From Andalucia godoyi (lineage: Eukaryota > Discoba > Jakobea > Jakobida > Andaluciidae), in assembly GCA_009859145.1 (NCBI GenBank), contig VRVR01000049.1, forward strand, positions 124,001 through 188,000: 64,000 bases of DNA, read 5' to 3'. Under the pieces are notes generated by a model. The model saw only the letters and a list, made by a program, of their open reading frames with translations. It was not told the DNA's origin and searched no databases. Shown here piece by piece: positions 47,192-56,977 of the stretch. Positions within the stretch are counted from its first letter, which is position 1, and every line of letters starts with the position of its first letter. The position numbers and the translations under genes are program-made.

Positions 47192-50101
47192 TCAGGGATG
47201 CAGAGTCAGTTCCGCAGACTTGCTCGATTCATCGCACAGCAAACTCGTCTTGCCTTCCTCCCACAAGCTTAGCAGCTCTGCAAATGTCGGTTCGATCCAA
47301 TTTCCGGTTTGGGAGCCCGGCAGAGAAATTCGAAATTCCTGAAACGATCGCGACAAGGTAATGACATGACGGACGGATGCTGCATGGCGATGTTCATAAT
47401 TGGACTGGCTTACCGGGGCTGCATTCGGTGTTCCAAAGTCGCCACCGGACACGCACTTCATGTTCACAAGACAGCCAATGACGGTTTTCCCAAGCAACGG
47501 ATGCAGTGCGTGCATGGAATGAAACTCCTTCCCGTACTCTGGGAGTCGACCCAACGATAGTTCGACTGCACGGTCAAGCGCTTTGCGAGCAAATGCAAAC
47601 GCATCCGGATTGGCGGTTGCATTGAGTTTTCCAAACTTGTTGGCAACGAAGAATTGTGAATTCCACTGGTCGACACCGAGATTGTACGTTTCGCCAGGCC
47701 ACTTGGAAAGCTCGACAAACAGCAGCGCGAGAACAGACGCCTCCTTGGAGCCAGCGTTTGTGTTGCCATCCCAGCTGTGCAATTGGACATCGCGAAAGCG
47801 GAGACCAGGATCCAGCGACAGCACGAAGTCCTTCATATCCTTCCAAAAATAGGATATTCTGTCATACTGCACAGAGGACATGAAGGCTGCATCGGCCAGT
47901 TCGGGTGACTGGCCGTCAAGCAGATCGTGAATTCGCTGCCACCGATAGGGCGCTGCGTAGTCGAACGTCAGAATGTAAGGATATCCATCTATGATTTTGT
48001 TGTTGGCAGTCACGATGAACCTCTTTGGGGGGTTGAAAACAAACGGAAGTTCCTCGAACGGAATGTAACCCACCCAATCAAACTCTCCATTTCCAGAAAT
48101 TGGAAACATTCCCGAGTGTCCACTGACACGAATAGGAATGAGCCCCGGACACATGTACCCAATGTTGCCATCTACATCAGCGTACACGAAGTTCTGAGAG
48201 GGCGCAACGTATGTGCGAAGCGCTTCTCTAAATTCTGTGAAGTTCCTGGCAAGGTTGATTCGGAAAAATGACGTGGCGGTGGAGTCGCGCTCTGTCTGAG
48301 ACGTCCATTTCAGTGCGAGCACCTTGGACGAGTCGTGCAAATCAAGTATTCTGCGGGTGTCCGTCAGCACTGGACCATAGTGGGAAGTTCGTATGATCAC
48401 ATCCACAGATCCGCTTCCTTGAACATGAATTGTCTCGGTCCGGAAGATGAATGGAATCGTAGAGTTCCTCCAGAAGTACGCAGTTCCGTCGGCGGTCACG
48501 TTGATCTCATAAAGGTCTTGTACATCGACGCCTGCATTGGTTACGCCCCACGAAATGTACTTGTTGCGTCCGATCACTACCCCAGGTGTTCCCGCAAGAC
48601 ACGAACCTTGAGCCCAGTACGGCGTTTCGCCGTTTCCACGCGGAAAGCTGATGGTCATTCCAATCCACAGGGCCGGAGACATCAAGTCCAAATGCGGATC
48701 GTTCGCCAGGATGCTCTTGTTCCCAGGAGCCGCGTATACCCAGTTGTTGGACGCGGCTGTGATACCCAAGTCTCTTCCAAGCTGAAGGGAAGAGGGATTT
48801 CGAGAGGCTGGATGCCGTCGAGTGCTCTTGCGTTGTCCTTCCCATGCATTCTTGATTCGTGCCATTTCAAGTGCAATGGAGCCTTGAATGCGAGCGCTAT
48901 TCGCAGCCGCTTGCGTATCATTAATTCCCACGTCGCGATGATCCAGAATGCTTGGGCCACTGGATGGGTATGTCGGGAATGCCTCAAAGATTTCGCTCAC
49001 ACGCAGTCCCCTCATGAGTAAATCCAACCGCAGTGCCTCTGCTTGAAAATTCTCGGACAGTTCGTAGGCCATCATCTTGGACCAGCCTAGCAGTTCTTGC
49101 GGGCTGAAATGTCTCGGTTGAAGCCCCAAGAGCAAAAATTCCGGAGCCGTTTTCCCGGATTTGACGAATGCATTCACGCCCGCGGTGTATGCATCAAACG
49201 CTCTCTTAACGTCCGGTTCCAAGTGCTCGTAGGCGAGCAAAGCGTAGTGGAAGAAGCCCATCGTACGAAGGAACTTGTCAATTTCAATGCCTGCATCGCC
49301 TGCAATCTCCGACAATCTGCCCGTGACGATGATTCTTTGAAACTCGAGCTGCCACAGCCGCTCCTGGGCTACCACGTATCCTTGAGCAAAGAACGCATCA
49401 TGTTCATTCTGCGCTTCAATCTTGATGAAGCCTCGCCCGTCTCGTTTCACCTTGACTGTGGCCTGGAGTCCTGGAGCATCCAAGTCGCCTTCGCGGATGG
49501 CAACGGTAACGGATAGGGTGTACACATAAATCACAAAAACAGAAAGCACCAATGCCCAAATTACGAAGACCACGAACCATCCACAAATACGAGCACACAG
49601 TCGCATTGACGTGGACGCACCGCAGGTCGTGGTCCTTCCACCACCAGCAGCTGTGGGCTGCGGATTCTCGCAATACGGATCATCTGCGTCGTATTCCACA
49701 GCGAGACCCACTGGAGACCGCAACTGACGAGGAATGGGAGACGGCACAAACTCAGCAAACTCAAAAGCATCGTAATTCTCATTGTGCTGCCCATTCTCAT
49801 ACTCGCGCACAACGCCATCTTCATCATGCATATCGACAAAACGGTGGTGCGAAGTGACCTTCCTTTGCGATCTGGCTTGCCTGACTGAACGAGCAATTCG
49901 AACAACACATGCAGGAACAAGAACCAGAAATACAAGCATCGAAAGAAGACTCATGAAGAGAATCGTTCCTCCACAGCGAATCATGATGTGGAAGCCAGAA
50001 ATCAGGCAGAACAGCACAAACGCTAACGCGGATAGTGCACAAACCGCCATCACCATAACCACGGAAGCATGTGTGACAAGCGCCCTGTCCACCATCTTCA
50101 C
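47192..50101 (-). CDS. S45 penicillin acylase family hydrolase, membrane-anchored
   Basis: A 969-aa Ntn-hydrolase. The N-terminus has three hydrophobic segments at about 12-36, 44-68 and 173-199, separated by a soluble acidic loop. The catalytic region starts near 205. The alpha part has the family phrase DAFFAQGYVVAQERLWQLEFQR. The autocleavage site and nucleophile are at Ser451 in GITAASNNWVYA. Downstream come LANDPHLDLMSPALW, LAGTPGVVIGRNKYISWGVT and, near the end, HVITLSRSFQEFRISLPGSQTGN. Bacterial homologues hydrolyse penicillins, acyl-homoserine lactones or other amides after self-cleavage into alpha and beta chains. The substrate here is unknown. Bacterial origin by transfer is plausible, but the Ser/Gly usage and codons look like the neighbouring genes. 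Confidence 0.92.
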   Translation of the reverse strand: MKMVDRALVTHASVVMVMAVCALSALAFVLFCLISGFHIMIRCGGTILFMSLLSMLVFLVLVPACVVRIARSVRQARSQRKVTSHHRFVDMHDEDGVVREYENGQHNENYDAFEFAEFVPSPIPRQLRSPVGLAVEYDADDPYCENPQPTAAGGGRTTTCGASTSMRLCARICGWFVVFVIWALVLSVFVIYVYTLSVTVAIREGDLDAPGLQATVKVKRDGRGFIKIEAQNEHDAFFAQGYVVAQERLWQLEFQRIIVTGRLSEIAGDAGIEIDKFLRTMGFFHYALLAYEHLEPDVKRAFDAYTAGVNAFVKSGKTAPEFLLLGLQPRHFSPQELLGWSKMMAYELSENFQAEALRLDLLMRGLRVSEIFEAFPTYPSSGPSILDHRDVGINDTQAAANSARIQGSIALEMARIKNAWEGQRKSTRRHPASRNPSSLQLGRDLGITAASNNWVYAAPGNKSILANDPHLDLMSPALWIGMTISFPRGNGETPYWAQGSCLAGTPGVVIGRNKYISWGVTNAGVDVQDLYEINVTADGTAYFWRNSTIPFIFRTETIHVQGSGSVDVIIRTSHYGPVLTDTRRILDLHDSSKVLALKWTSQTERDSTATSFFRINLARNFTEFREALRTYVAPSQNFVYADVDGNIGYMCPGLIPIRVSGHSGMFPISGNGEFDWVGYIPFEELPFVFNPPKRFIVTANNKIIDGYPYILTFDYAAPYRWQRIHDLLDGQSPELADAAFMSSVQYDRISYFWKDMKDFVLSLDPGLRFRDVQLHSWDGNTNAGSKEASVLALLFVELSKWPGETYNLGVDQWNSQFFVANKFGKLNATANPDAFAFARKALDRAVELSLGRLPEYGKEFHSMHALHPLLGKTVIGCLVNMKCVSGGDFGTPNAAPVSQSNYEHRHAASVRHVITLSRSFQEFRISLPGSQTGNWIEPTFAELLSLWEEGKTSLLCDESSKSAELTLHP

Positions 50102-50488
50102 GAAAAAGAACTATGTACTTTCGCAACTTCCTTGCATGTATGTGTATACACATATATATGCGTGTGTCGCAGGCGGTCCCTTCTCTTCTTTCTCGGAAAG
50201 ATTGGAACGGAACTCAGAAACCCATCCACAGTTTCGGCATCTTCAAGATCGCCAGGGCCTTTCCAGTTTCTTGTCTTCTGCTGCTCGTACATTCGTGCGG
50301 GAACTTCAACCTTTCTGCGAGAACGCACGGAAAAAGACACAGTGGCCGGTGGCAGCAGAAGAGGGGGGGGCACCAAAGGTTCTCGTAAGATGTTATTCAT
50401 TTATAATTCTCATTCATTATTTATGTTTTTTTTGTTTTGTTTTATTGGTGGCTGTGCTTGAGAAACCCTCTTTCATTGATCTGCTCTA
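50102..50488. other. Gene-free stretch between acylase and histidine kinase
   Basis: Upstream region of the acylase gene, with TATACACATATATATG near 50144-50160 (a TATA-like block), then the 3' flank of the kinase gene. The open frames on the plus strand are short and low in information. No gene is seen. Confidence 0.45.
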
Positions 50489-53400
50489 TCAGGGACGCTG
50501 ACGGGGAGCCCACTTGTCGATCATGGCGATGAGAGTGTTCTTTCCGACAGGCTTGAGCAGGCAGTCAGAAAACATTGTACTTTGAAGAAACGCCTCCATT
50601 CCGTTCTTGCCTTTTTGGTCTGCCGCGTCCGCAGTGATATCAAACAGACAGTTTGCAGTACATCCAACGATGGGCAAATTCGTCAGTCCAAATCTGCGCA
50701 GTTCCTTGCATGCTTCCACACCATCCTTAACCGGCATCACCATGTCCATGAGAACAACGTCAAACATACGAGCTTTGCAGGAAGACTTGCCCTTGCAAGT
50801 CCGCTCTACAAGCGCCTTCCTTTCCAAAACTGCGTCGATCCCCTCTTTTCCGTCCACTGCAACCCGAACTTTGAAGCCTGCTTTCTGGAGCACAAGACAC
50901 ATCACTTTTCGAACCACTGCATCGTCGTCCACAACTAGGATCTCGCGATCTTCGTCATCGAAATCAGAGTTGGAAGAGTCGCTTGACAGTACTGATGCAG
51001 ACACTGGCAACCCAGACGCTTGCACCGGCTGCTGCTTTTGCAAAATCGACTGAAGATCTGATTCCGGACAGGTGGTGATTCTCCACAAAATATCAAAAAT
51101 GAGTTCTAACCGGGATGGTTTTCGCAGAAAGTTGGATACCGAGAACTGAACATGGCATTTCGACGCAATCATATCCAGCACTCTCTCTGCACGAAAATCG
51201 CACAGGATCTCATCCTCGTGCATTCGTGAAACAAACACTGGAAAGACGGAAGTTTTCTGAAGATCTCCAGAGGCAGACAGTCGACGGTGTTCTTGAATGC
51301 TGCCTGCCAATGCGGCGAGCCCCTCGTCGTCATCCATATCAATGAACAGAGCGATTCTAGAATCCTTTGGCATCGGTCCTCGCGCACGCTTTATAGTGGA
51401 GCTGAATTCTGCTAACGATGCACAAACAGTCACTTCGGATTCCCAATCGCTGCCCCGAACCACCTCTGAAATTTCAGACGTGACAGACGACATCAGATCC
51501 CGAATTCCCGGAATCAACTCGCAGGTTCTTCCGAGCATAGCGACGCACAATCTCGGTACTGTGTGGTTGTCGACTACGTATGCACGGACGTCTTGAAGTC
51601 TCGATGCATAACTGCTGCGCGAGCCCGGTTGAATATGAAACGGAATTGTGACTGCAAACGTTGACCCAGTACCTCGCCCGAGAGACCAGGCATCACAGCG
51701 ACCATTCATACATTTCACCAAGGTCGCCGAAATAGACAAGCCAAGTCCCGTTCCTAAATGCTGCTGCGAAAACCCGAATGTTGGAGTGCCAAGTTGAGAA
51801 AACGGATGCCAAAGCAACGAAGACTCCTCTTGATCGAAACCAACACCAGTGTCCACAACCTGAATTTCAACGTCCAGTACATCAGGAGTCGATTCATCAA
51901 GGACAGGAGCGTTTTCATAAAACTGATGCATCAGAACGACAGACCCGGAGTCTGTCAGGTTTTCTTGCGGTGGAAATGCAGCGTGTCTTTCTTTCGCAGA
52001 AATACGCAGCTGCACCGAACCGGAAATTGGAGTAAACTTGACAGCATTGGAAAGCAAATTCAGGATGACTTGCTTCGTTCGCCTCGAATCCCCGACAACC
52101 AGAAACTTCATGCTGGGATCACACACAACAGATAGTTCAATTTTCTTGGAGTTGGATTGCAAAGTGACAAGTTCGATGCATTCTTCAGCGACCATCAAAA
52201 TGTCAAACGGCTTCTGTTCCAAAACAAATTTTCCGGATTCTATTCTGCTCGAGTCAAGGACATCTGCAATGAGCAAAAGGAGGAAATCGGTTGCTGATGC
52301 AATGTACCCAACGCACTCACGCTGGTACCGAGACAGCGACTTTTCATCCTGCAAGATTTGAGACATGGACAAGATTCCCTGGATGGGATTTCGCAATTCA
52401 TGGGATAGAGTATGTACAATCATGGACTTCATCTTGTTCGCTGCCTCGGATTTGAGAGCCTGGATTTCTGCGGTCTGGCGACGATTCGCCTCCGACACAT
52501 CTCGAAATACAACAACACACAAAGGAGTTTCCGAAACAGGATCAAACGTCTTTGAAAGGTTCATGGAAAACTGAATATCCGGATGGGCGGACAGCGTGAC
52601 CATCTTGTTTTCTTCTTCAATACTTGCAACAGCGTCCACAAAAGACCGAACATCTTCCACGGTGTCGTGAAGTTTCGAAAACTGATCCAATTTTTGGTAA
52701 ACGCCGGATATCTTCCGAACCTTTTCAGCCTGGTCAGCCGCGTCTGACGCGACGTCCTCCAAGATCAAAGACTCTGAGCAAACTTCAAATAACTGTTCCG
52801 CAACAGAGTTCGTTTCGACAATTGCTCCCGTGTCTTCACGGAAAACCACCATTGCTTCCTTGACAGATCGCCAGATATACCGCAGTTGCTGTTCGGACTG
52901 AAACAGCCTCTTTTCGATGAGTATTCTGTCCAGAGCGTTCACAATAATCTCCGCAACAGAAATCATGAATGTCGAAAAGTCGCCCAACGGACGAAAATCT
53001 GAATGAAATACAATGCCCAAAAAAAGCTGTCGACCGCTTCTCTTCGACAATCGGACCATCTTCAGCTCATGGTTCTTCGCTACGTCGTCCTCGGACAAAC
53101 CAATATCCAAGTTTCGCACCAAACACGCGATTTCGGTTTGGCGAATCCCGAAAGCAACATCCAACTCGGGTAGATTGCGGACTGCAAAGTCCATAAGAAA
53201 GTCTATCTGTTGTCTGCCCAATCGCATATTTCGAATGGAAGACAACATTGGAGACTGCCTATTGTTGTTGATTGAAACTGGAAGTCGATGTTTCAACGCA
53301 TAGTCTTCCACGGCAACATCAAAGCCCGCAACAAGAAATACAGTGCGAATTGGACGCGTTTGTTCAATTGCCGAATTCCTGCGAAGAAGCGTCCGATCCA

Positions 53401-54502
53401 CGGCATCGTTGGCAAACAACGAGGATCCAAACAGGTGCAACGCTTCGTTCATCAGAGCAATCTTTTGCGTTTCCACAATGGCAATATTTCCAAGATGTGC
53501 CAATGTTTCGAATTGGCTGTATCGGGCACGAAGCTCAGTCCTGTCGTTCACCTGCAGCCGATCGCTGGGCACGTGATCACTTTGCGCCAAGTACTTTCCG
53601 GAAACTTCAAACCATTCTTCTATAAGGGGCCGGAGAAAGGAGGATGCAAACGACGACGCCCTTTCCAAATTGCGAACGCTGTCTTGCTGAAAAAGGAAGC
53701 AAATGATCGCAACCACTTCGCCAGCAATGTCTTCAAAACACGGATATGCACGAACACAAATATCCGATCCTGGCAAAACAGTTTCGCAATCAACTTCTCT
53801 GTCCAGGCAGTCTGTTAATTGCGCATCCACATTCGCGAGTTCAACAGGCGAAGACAAGAACTGGTTCGAGAGGTCAAATCTGCACTTGTGAAATTTGGCA
53901 AACGGTGCCAGTGACACAGACACTCCTCGTATGCCAGAATCCGCGAGATACTTCTTGACGAGAACACTGCACAATTCGTCAAAGCAGACAGCATCTGTCT
54001 CGTTGAACGGGGCCTGCATTCTCGGATCCACGGACAGGGAAGGCGTAGCAAGACCTTCAAACCGGCGGGAAAGGTTGAGCCAGAAAACAGACTCGTACAC
54101 CACTGGAAGAAGATTTCGGTACATGTCCCACACCAAGAGGCTCGGGAAAAAAAAGAAGATTACGGAGGAACTCGAAAAGTCCACAAAAGCAGATATTCTC
54201 GCAATGTCCATTCGGTACGTTGGTATAGTGAAGGGTTGGGCTGCGGGGTCGAAGACATCGATGAACGCCACTGTTGACTGGGCTTTACCCTGCTCAATTG
54301 CCTTTGTAATGAGCTCCGCAACATCCAGCACAGTCATGGAAATTCCCGAGGTTTCTAAAAACTGGAGCCATCTTCTGCGCTTAAACCTGTGCTTCGGAAG
54401 CCCAGTTTCCGCAGAAAAGGAATCCGAAACGGATACACATTCAAGTGAAGGCCACTTACAAAACAAGGACGCCACTGGCAGCCTTGTTACAAGAAGTTTC
54501 AT
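50489..54502 (-). CDS. Hybrid sensor histidine kinase with receiver domain
   Basis: A 1337-aa two-component protein. Residues about 160-300 and 325-530 look like two GAF-type sensor domains. A PAS-like segment starts at about 540 (RYIWRSVKEAMVVFREDTGA). The HisKA helix pair carries the phospho-acceptor His701 in HTLSHELRNPIQGI. The HATPase domain has the N box LLSNAVKFT (Asn819), VVDTGVGF and GTGLGLS. After a degenerate receiver-like domain (about 971-1140; the acidic pair reads VDN) comes an intact receiver at about 1187-1330. It has Asp1192-1194, phospho-Asp1253 in LMDMVMP, CTAN and Lys1317 in LLKPVG. Output would pass by a phosphotransfer protein not present here. A hydrophobic stretch near residue 112-124 is the only possible membrane segment. 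Confidence 0.92.
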   Translation of the reverse strand: MKLLVTRLPVASLFCKWPSLECVSVSDSFSAETGLPKHRFKRRRWLQFLETSGISMTVLDVAELITKAIEQGKAQSTVAFIDVFDPAAQPFTIPTYRMDIARISAFVDFSSSSVIFFFFPSLLVWDMYRNLLPVVYESVFWLNLSRRFEGLATPSLSVDPRMQAPFNETDAVCFDELCSVLVKKYLADSGIRGVSVSLAPFAKFHKCRFDLSNQFLSSPVELANVDAQLTDCLDREVDCETVLPGSDICVRAYPCFEDIAGEVVAIICFLFQQDSVRNLERASSFASSFLRPLIEEWFEVSGKYLAQSDHVPSDRLQVNDRTELRARYSQFETLAHLGNIAIVETQKIALMNEALHLFGSSLFANDAVDRTLLRRNSAIEQTRPIRTVFLVAGFDVAVEDYALKHRLPVSINNNRQSPMLSSIRNMRLGRQQIDFLMDFAVRNLPELDVAFGIRQTEIACLVRNLDIGLSEDDVAKNHELKMVRLSKRSGRQLFLGIVFHSDFRPLGDFSTFMISVAEIIVNALDRILIEKRLFQSEQQLRYIWRSVKEAMVVFREDTGAIVETNSVAEQLFEVCSESLILEDVASDAADQAEKVRKISGVYQKLDQFSKLHDTVEDVRSFVDAVASIEEENKMVTLSAHPDIQFSMNLSKTFDPVSETPLCVVVFRDVSEANRRQTAEIQALKSEAANKMKSMIVHTLSHELRNPIQGILSMSQILQDEKSLSRYQRECVGYIASATDFLLLLIADVLDSSRIESGKFVLEQKPFDILMVAEECIELVTLQSNSKKIELSVVCDPSMKFLVVGDSRRTKQVILNLLSNAVKFTPISGSVQLRISAKERHAAFPPQENLTDSGSVVLMHQFYENAPVLDESTPDVLDVEIQVVDTGVGFDQEESSLLWHPFSQLGTPTFGFSQQHLGTGLGLSISATLVKCMNGRCDAWSLGRGTGSTFAVTIPFHIQPGSRSSYASRLQDVRAYVVDNHTVPRLCVAMLGRTCELIPGIRDLMSSVTSEISEVVRGSDWESEVTVCASLAEFSSTIKRARGPMPKDSRIALFIDMDDDEGLAALAGSIQEHRRLSASGDLQKTSVFPVFVSRMHEDEILCDFRAERVLDMIASKCHVQFSVSNFLRKPSRLELIFDILWRITTCPESDLQSILQKQQPVQASGLPVSASVLSSDSSNSDFDDEDREILVVDDDAVVRKVMCLVLQKAGFKVRVAVDGKEGIDAVLERKALVERTCKGKSSCKARMFDVVLMDMVMPVKDGVEACKELRRFGLTNLPIVGCTANCLFDITADAADQKGKNGMEAFLQSTMFSDCLLKPVGKNTLIAMIDKWAPRQRP

Positions 54503-56408
54503 GAACAGCTAAAATTGAACATCAATCCAAATAGTGTAAAAAATGACGGCAGCAGAAAAAGTCAAATATATCGAATTAGAGACCCTTCGTTTCGCCACTG
54601 GCTTTCCTTAATCTCGGGCACTCCCTCTTCCTCCCCGAGCTCAGCACACGTTTCAGCAAATGGAAAAAAAACCTGAGGTTGACCCTTCCGAGTTTCTCTC
54701 TCGGCAGAATGGAAAAGGGAAAAACCTCCGTGGAGGCGGCATCAGACCTTCCAATTCAGCGCTTTTGGAGCTGATTGTCAGTATTCGCACTGATCGCATG
54801 CCCCATCAGACGCAGCTTGGATTGTGCGCGCCGGTGTTCAAGTGTCGGGGCACTTGTCGGAGTCGATCCATGGTCAAACGAAGCAAAAGAGGAAAGTTTG
54901 TCCCCCTTGACGGGCGTGGACATTCGGCGTCGATTGCGCAATAGGCAAATCGTACCGCCTTGCAGCCGAATTGTCACTGCTCCAGCCCGTACCGCGCAGT
55001 TCCAGTCGAACGGCAACCGGATCTTGAATCGCTGCTTCGGGGACTTTGTTCAAGGGCGGCAGCGACAGCGAATGACAAGAGATCGGAGCAGAGCGTTTCA
55101 CCATGAAGCTGCAGAGTCGAAGCTGCTTGTCGCACGAATGGTGTGCAAACGTGGACAAATAGTGAAACACAAAAAAGTTTTCACAATTCAGTAAGGAAAG
55201 TGGCCCAAGCTGACGGCATCACCCGGAGCTGTCTCCGTCTTGCGTCTGCTCAGGTGCGAAATCTCGAGTAAAACCCGCCGCTCGCCAATCCATGTCGATC
55301 ATTGGCTAAGCTGTCACCGAAGGCAGATCCAAAGCCCCATGTTATTTATCTGAGGGAGGCGAGCACCAACTCTTCAATGCGGATTGCTTTGCATCAAAAA
55401 GGGTCATCGCAACCAGCATATTCCCCAGTCGATTCAACATTTAAATAATAATAAAAAAATTGAACGTTGGAGGAAAACAGAGTGTTGTTGGCGATGTTGC
55501 ACATCGCATCTGCAATTCTCTGACGATGCATTTGCCTTTGCTCCTTCTTGTCCTCACGTAATTGATCACATTTTCGTGATCGGATGACCATCAGCTTGCT
55601 CAGCAACAACAGAAAATAATAGAAAGCACAAAAAAGTGAAGAGTGATGCACAAGGCTGTCAACCGTCCCTTCGCCGTCCCGAAAAACGGAATCGAGCGGG
55701 GCCGGGAAGCGCGTTGGCATTCCACCAAACGGGCGCCCGGGCCTGCAGGAAAGAAGGAGGTGGAGTCCAGACGCCCAGAGGCTAAGCAAATGTCGCGGGG
55801 CAGTTCCGGAGAGATCGCCGCCTGCAACTAGTGCACAGTTCGGCAAAGCCGCCTCGCCTTCTCTGGACATAGATGGATGCTGTCACCCCACCAGAGCATG
55901 ACTCGTTCACAACTCCCGTTTTTGCGCACCCAGACTGCACTGTGCACAACATGATCGCAGCGCGAATCTCTTGTTCTTCTGTTCGAGAAAATGCGGAGAG
56001 TGCCGATGAACGATCATAATATCTGGAATGCAAATAATTATAGTCATAAATTTAAAACGAAGAAAGAATAGAGCAAAGAATAGAGCAAAATGCAGAGAGT
56101 TACTATTGATTCATCCATGTTGGGGTTACTGACTTCCCGTCTTTTGGAATACTGGAGACACGACATTTACTTGGCAAAAATAATAATAATAATAATGAAT
56201 CCATCGAGCATCAAGGACTCAATCCTTCCCTCGTTTCGCTTTCCCAATTGTCAAAGCATTCTACGTGATAATGGTTATTATTTGTTTTCTTCTTCTTGGT
56301 TTTCGTTTTTGCCTCGCAGGCAGCACAATCACCGTTGCAGAAAGAGAATTTAAAATAGAAAAGAAAAAAAAGAAAAAAAAAAGAGAACATACAAGTCAAG
56401 GCAAGAGT
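54503..56408. other. Largest gene-free stretch (1.9 kb)
   Basis: Open frames of 60-160 codons occur on both strands (for example 54775-55194 plus, 55870-55394 minus), but none has a recognisable domain, a plausible start context or continuity. The base composition of about 55660-55860 is more G+C-rich than its flanks. Short tracts (AATAAT runs near 55445 and 56178, A runs near 56364) are present. I found no tRNA-, 5S- or U6-like sequence. It could hold a lineage-specific noncoding RNA, a pseudogene too old to recognise, or gene regulatory DNA. Confidence 0.4.
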
Positions 56409-56753
56409 ATGGTTGTGCGCCTCCGACTTGCCCGAATTGGTCGTCACGATCTTCCGTTCTACCGCATTGTAGCCGCTGATGCACGTGCACCTCGAGACGG
56501 TAAGTTCCTTGAGCAGCTCGGGTCGTTCAATCCAATGCCGCTTCCGACTCCGGCTGCCATCGTGTCTGCTTCCGCTGCAACCGAAAAGACAAAGGAGGTG
56601 TCGCTCAATGTGTCGAGAATAAAGTACTGGCTCTCTGTGGGTGCTCAACCGTCCGACACGGTTGCAAAGCTGCTTGCTCTGGCGAATCTCATCCCGAAAC
56701 CACCGCAGCGACACACTCTGCCAGGCGCCACAAAATCCAAAGCCAAGGAGTAA
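56409..56753 (+). CDS. MRPS16: Mitochondrial small-subunit ribosomal protein bS16m
   Basis: A 114-aa S16 protein. The start at 56409 gives MVVRLRLARIGRHDLPFYRIVAADARAPRDG, matching the bacterial S16 N-terminus. Next come FLEQLGSFNPMP and the conserved YWLSVGAQPSDTVAKLL. There is no extra presequence, as in many S16 proteins whose basic N-terminus also serves for import. A loop of about 20 residues (PAAIVSASAATEKTKE) is inserted after FNP. The short C-terminal tail is basic. In frame, an open stretch upstream of the ATG starts with a hydrophobic segment; I regard it as leader sequence rather than coding. Confidence 0.92.
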   Translation: MVVRLRLARIGRHDLPFYRIVAADARAPRDGKFLEQLGSFNPMPLPTPAAIVSASAATEKTKEVSLNVSRIKYWLSVGAQPSDTVAKLLALANLIPKPPQRHTLPGATKSKAKE

Positions 56754-56977
56754 TCACCATCCGCTGCATACTTTTTTTATAAATAAGAAAAGAAGCCAAA
56801 ATTAATAATAAAACGAATAAGATTACAAAGGTCAAGGAGAGGAGAGGAGAGGAGAGAGAGAGAGAGAGATAGGAAAAAAAAGAGGGTGTGCCAGAATCCA
56901 GAACGTAACCAAAAGAGCGAGCATATAGATAGGCGGAGCGAGGCACAGAGAACGGACGGGAAGCGGGAAAAAAGCGA
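56754..56977. repeat. Intergenic (GAGAG)n
   Basis: A gap between convergent genes with a GAGAGGAGAG run at about 56833-56868. No gene is seen. Confidence 0.5.

Noticed and set aside
55394-55870. Minus-strand 158-codon frame in the gene-free stretch
   Set aside because: No domain, odd composition that changes half way, and an ending in A/T-rich repeat-like DNA. It could be a real orphan gene, but nothing in the sequence supports it.
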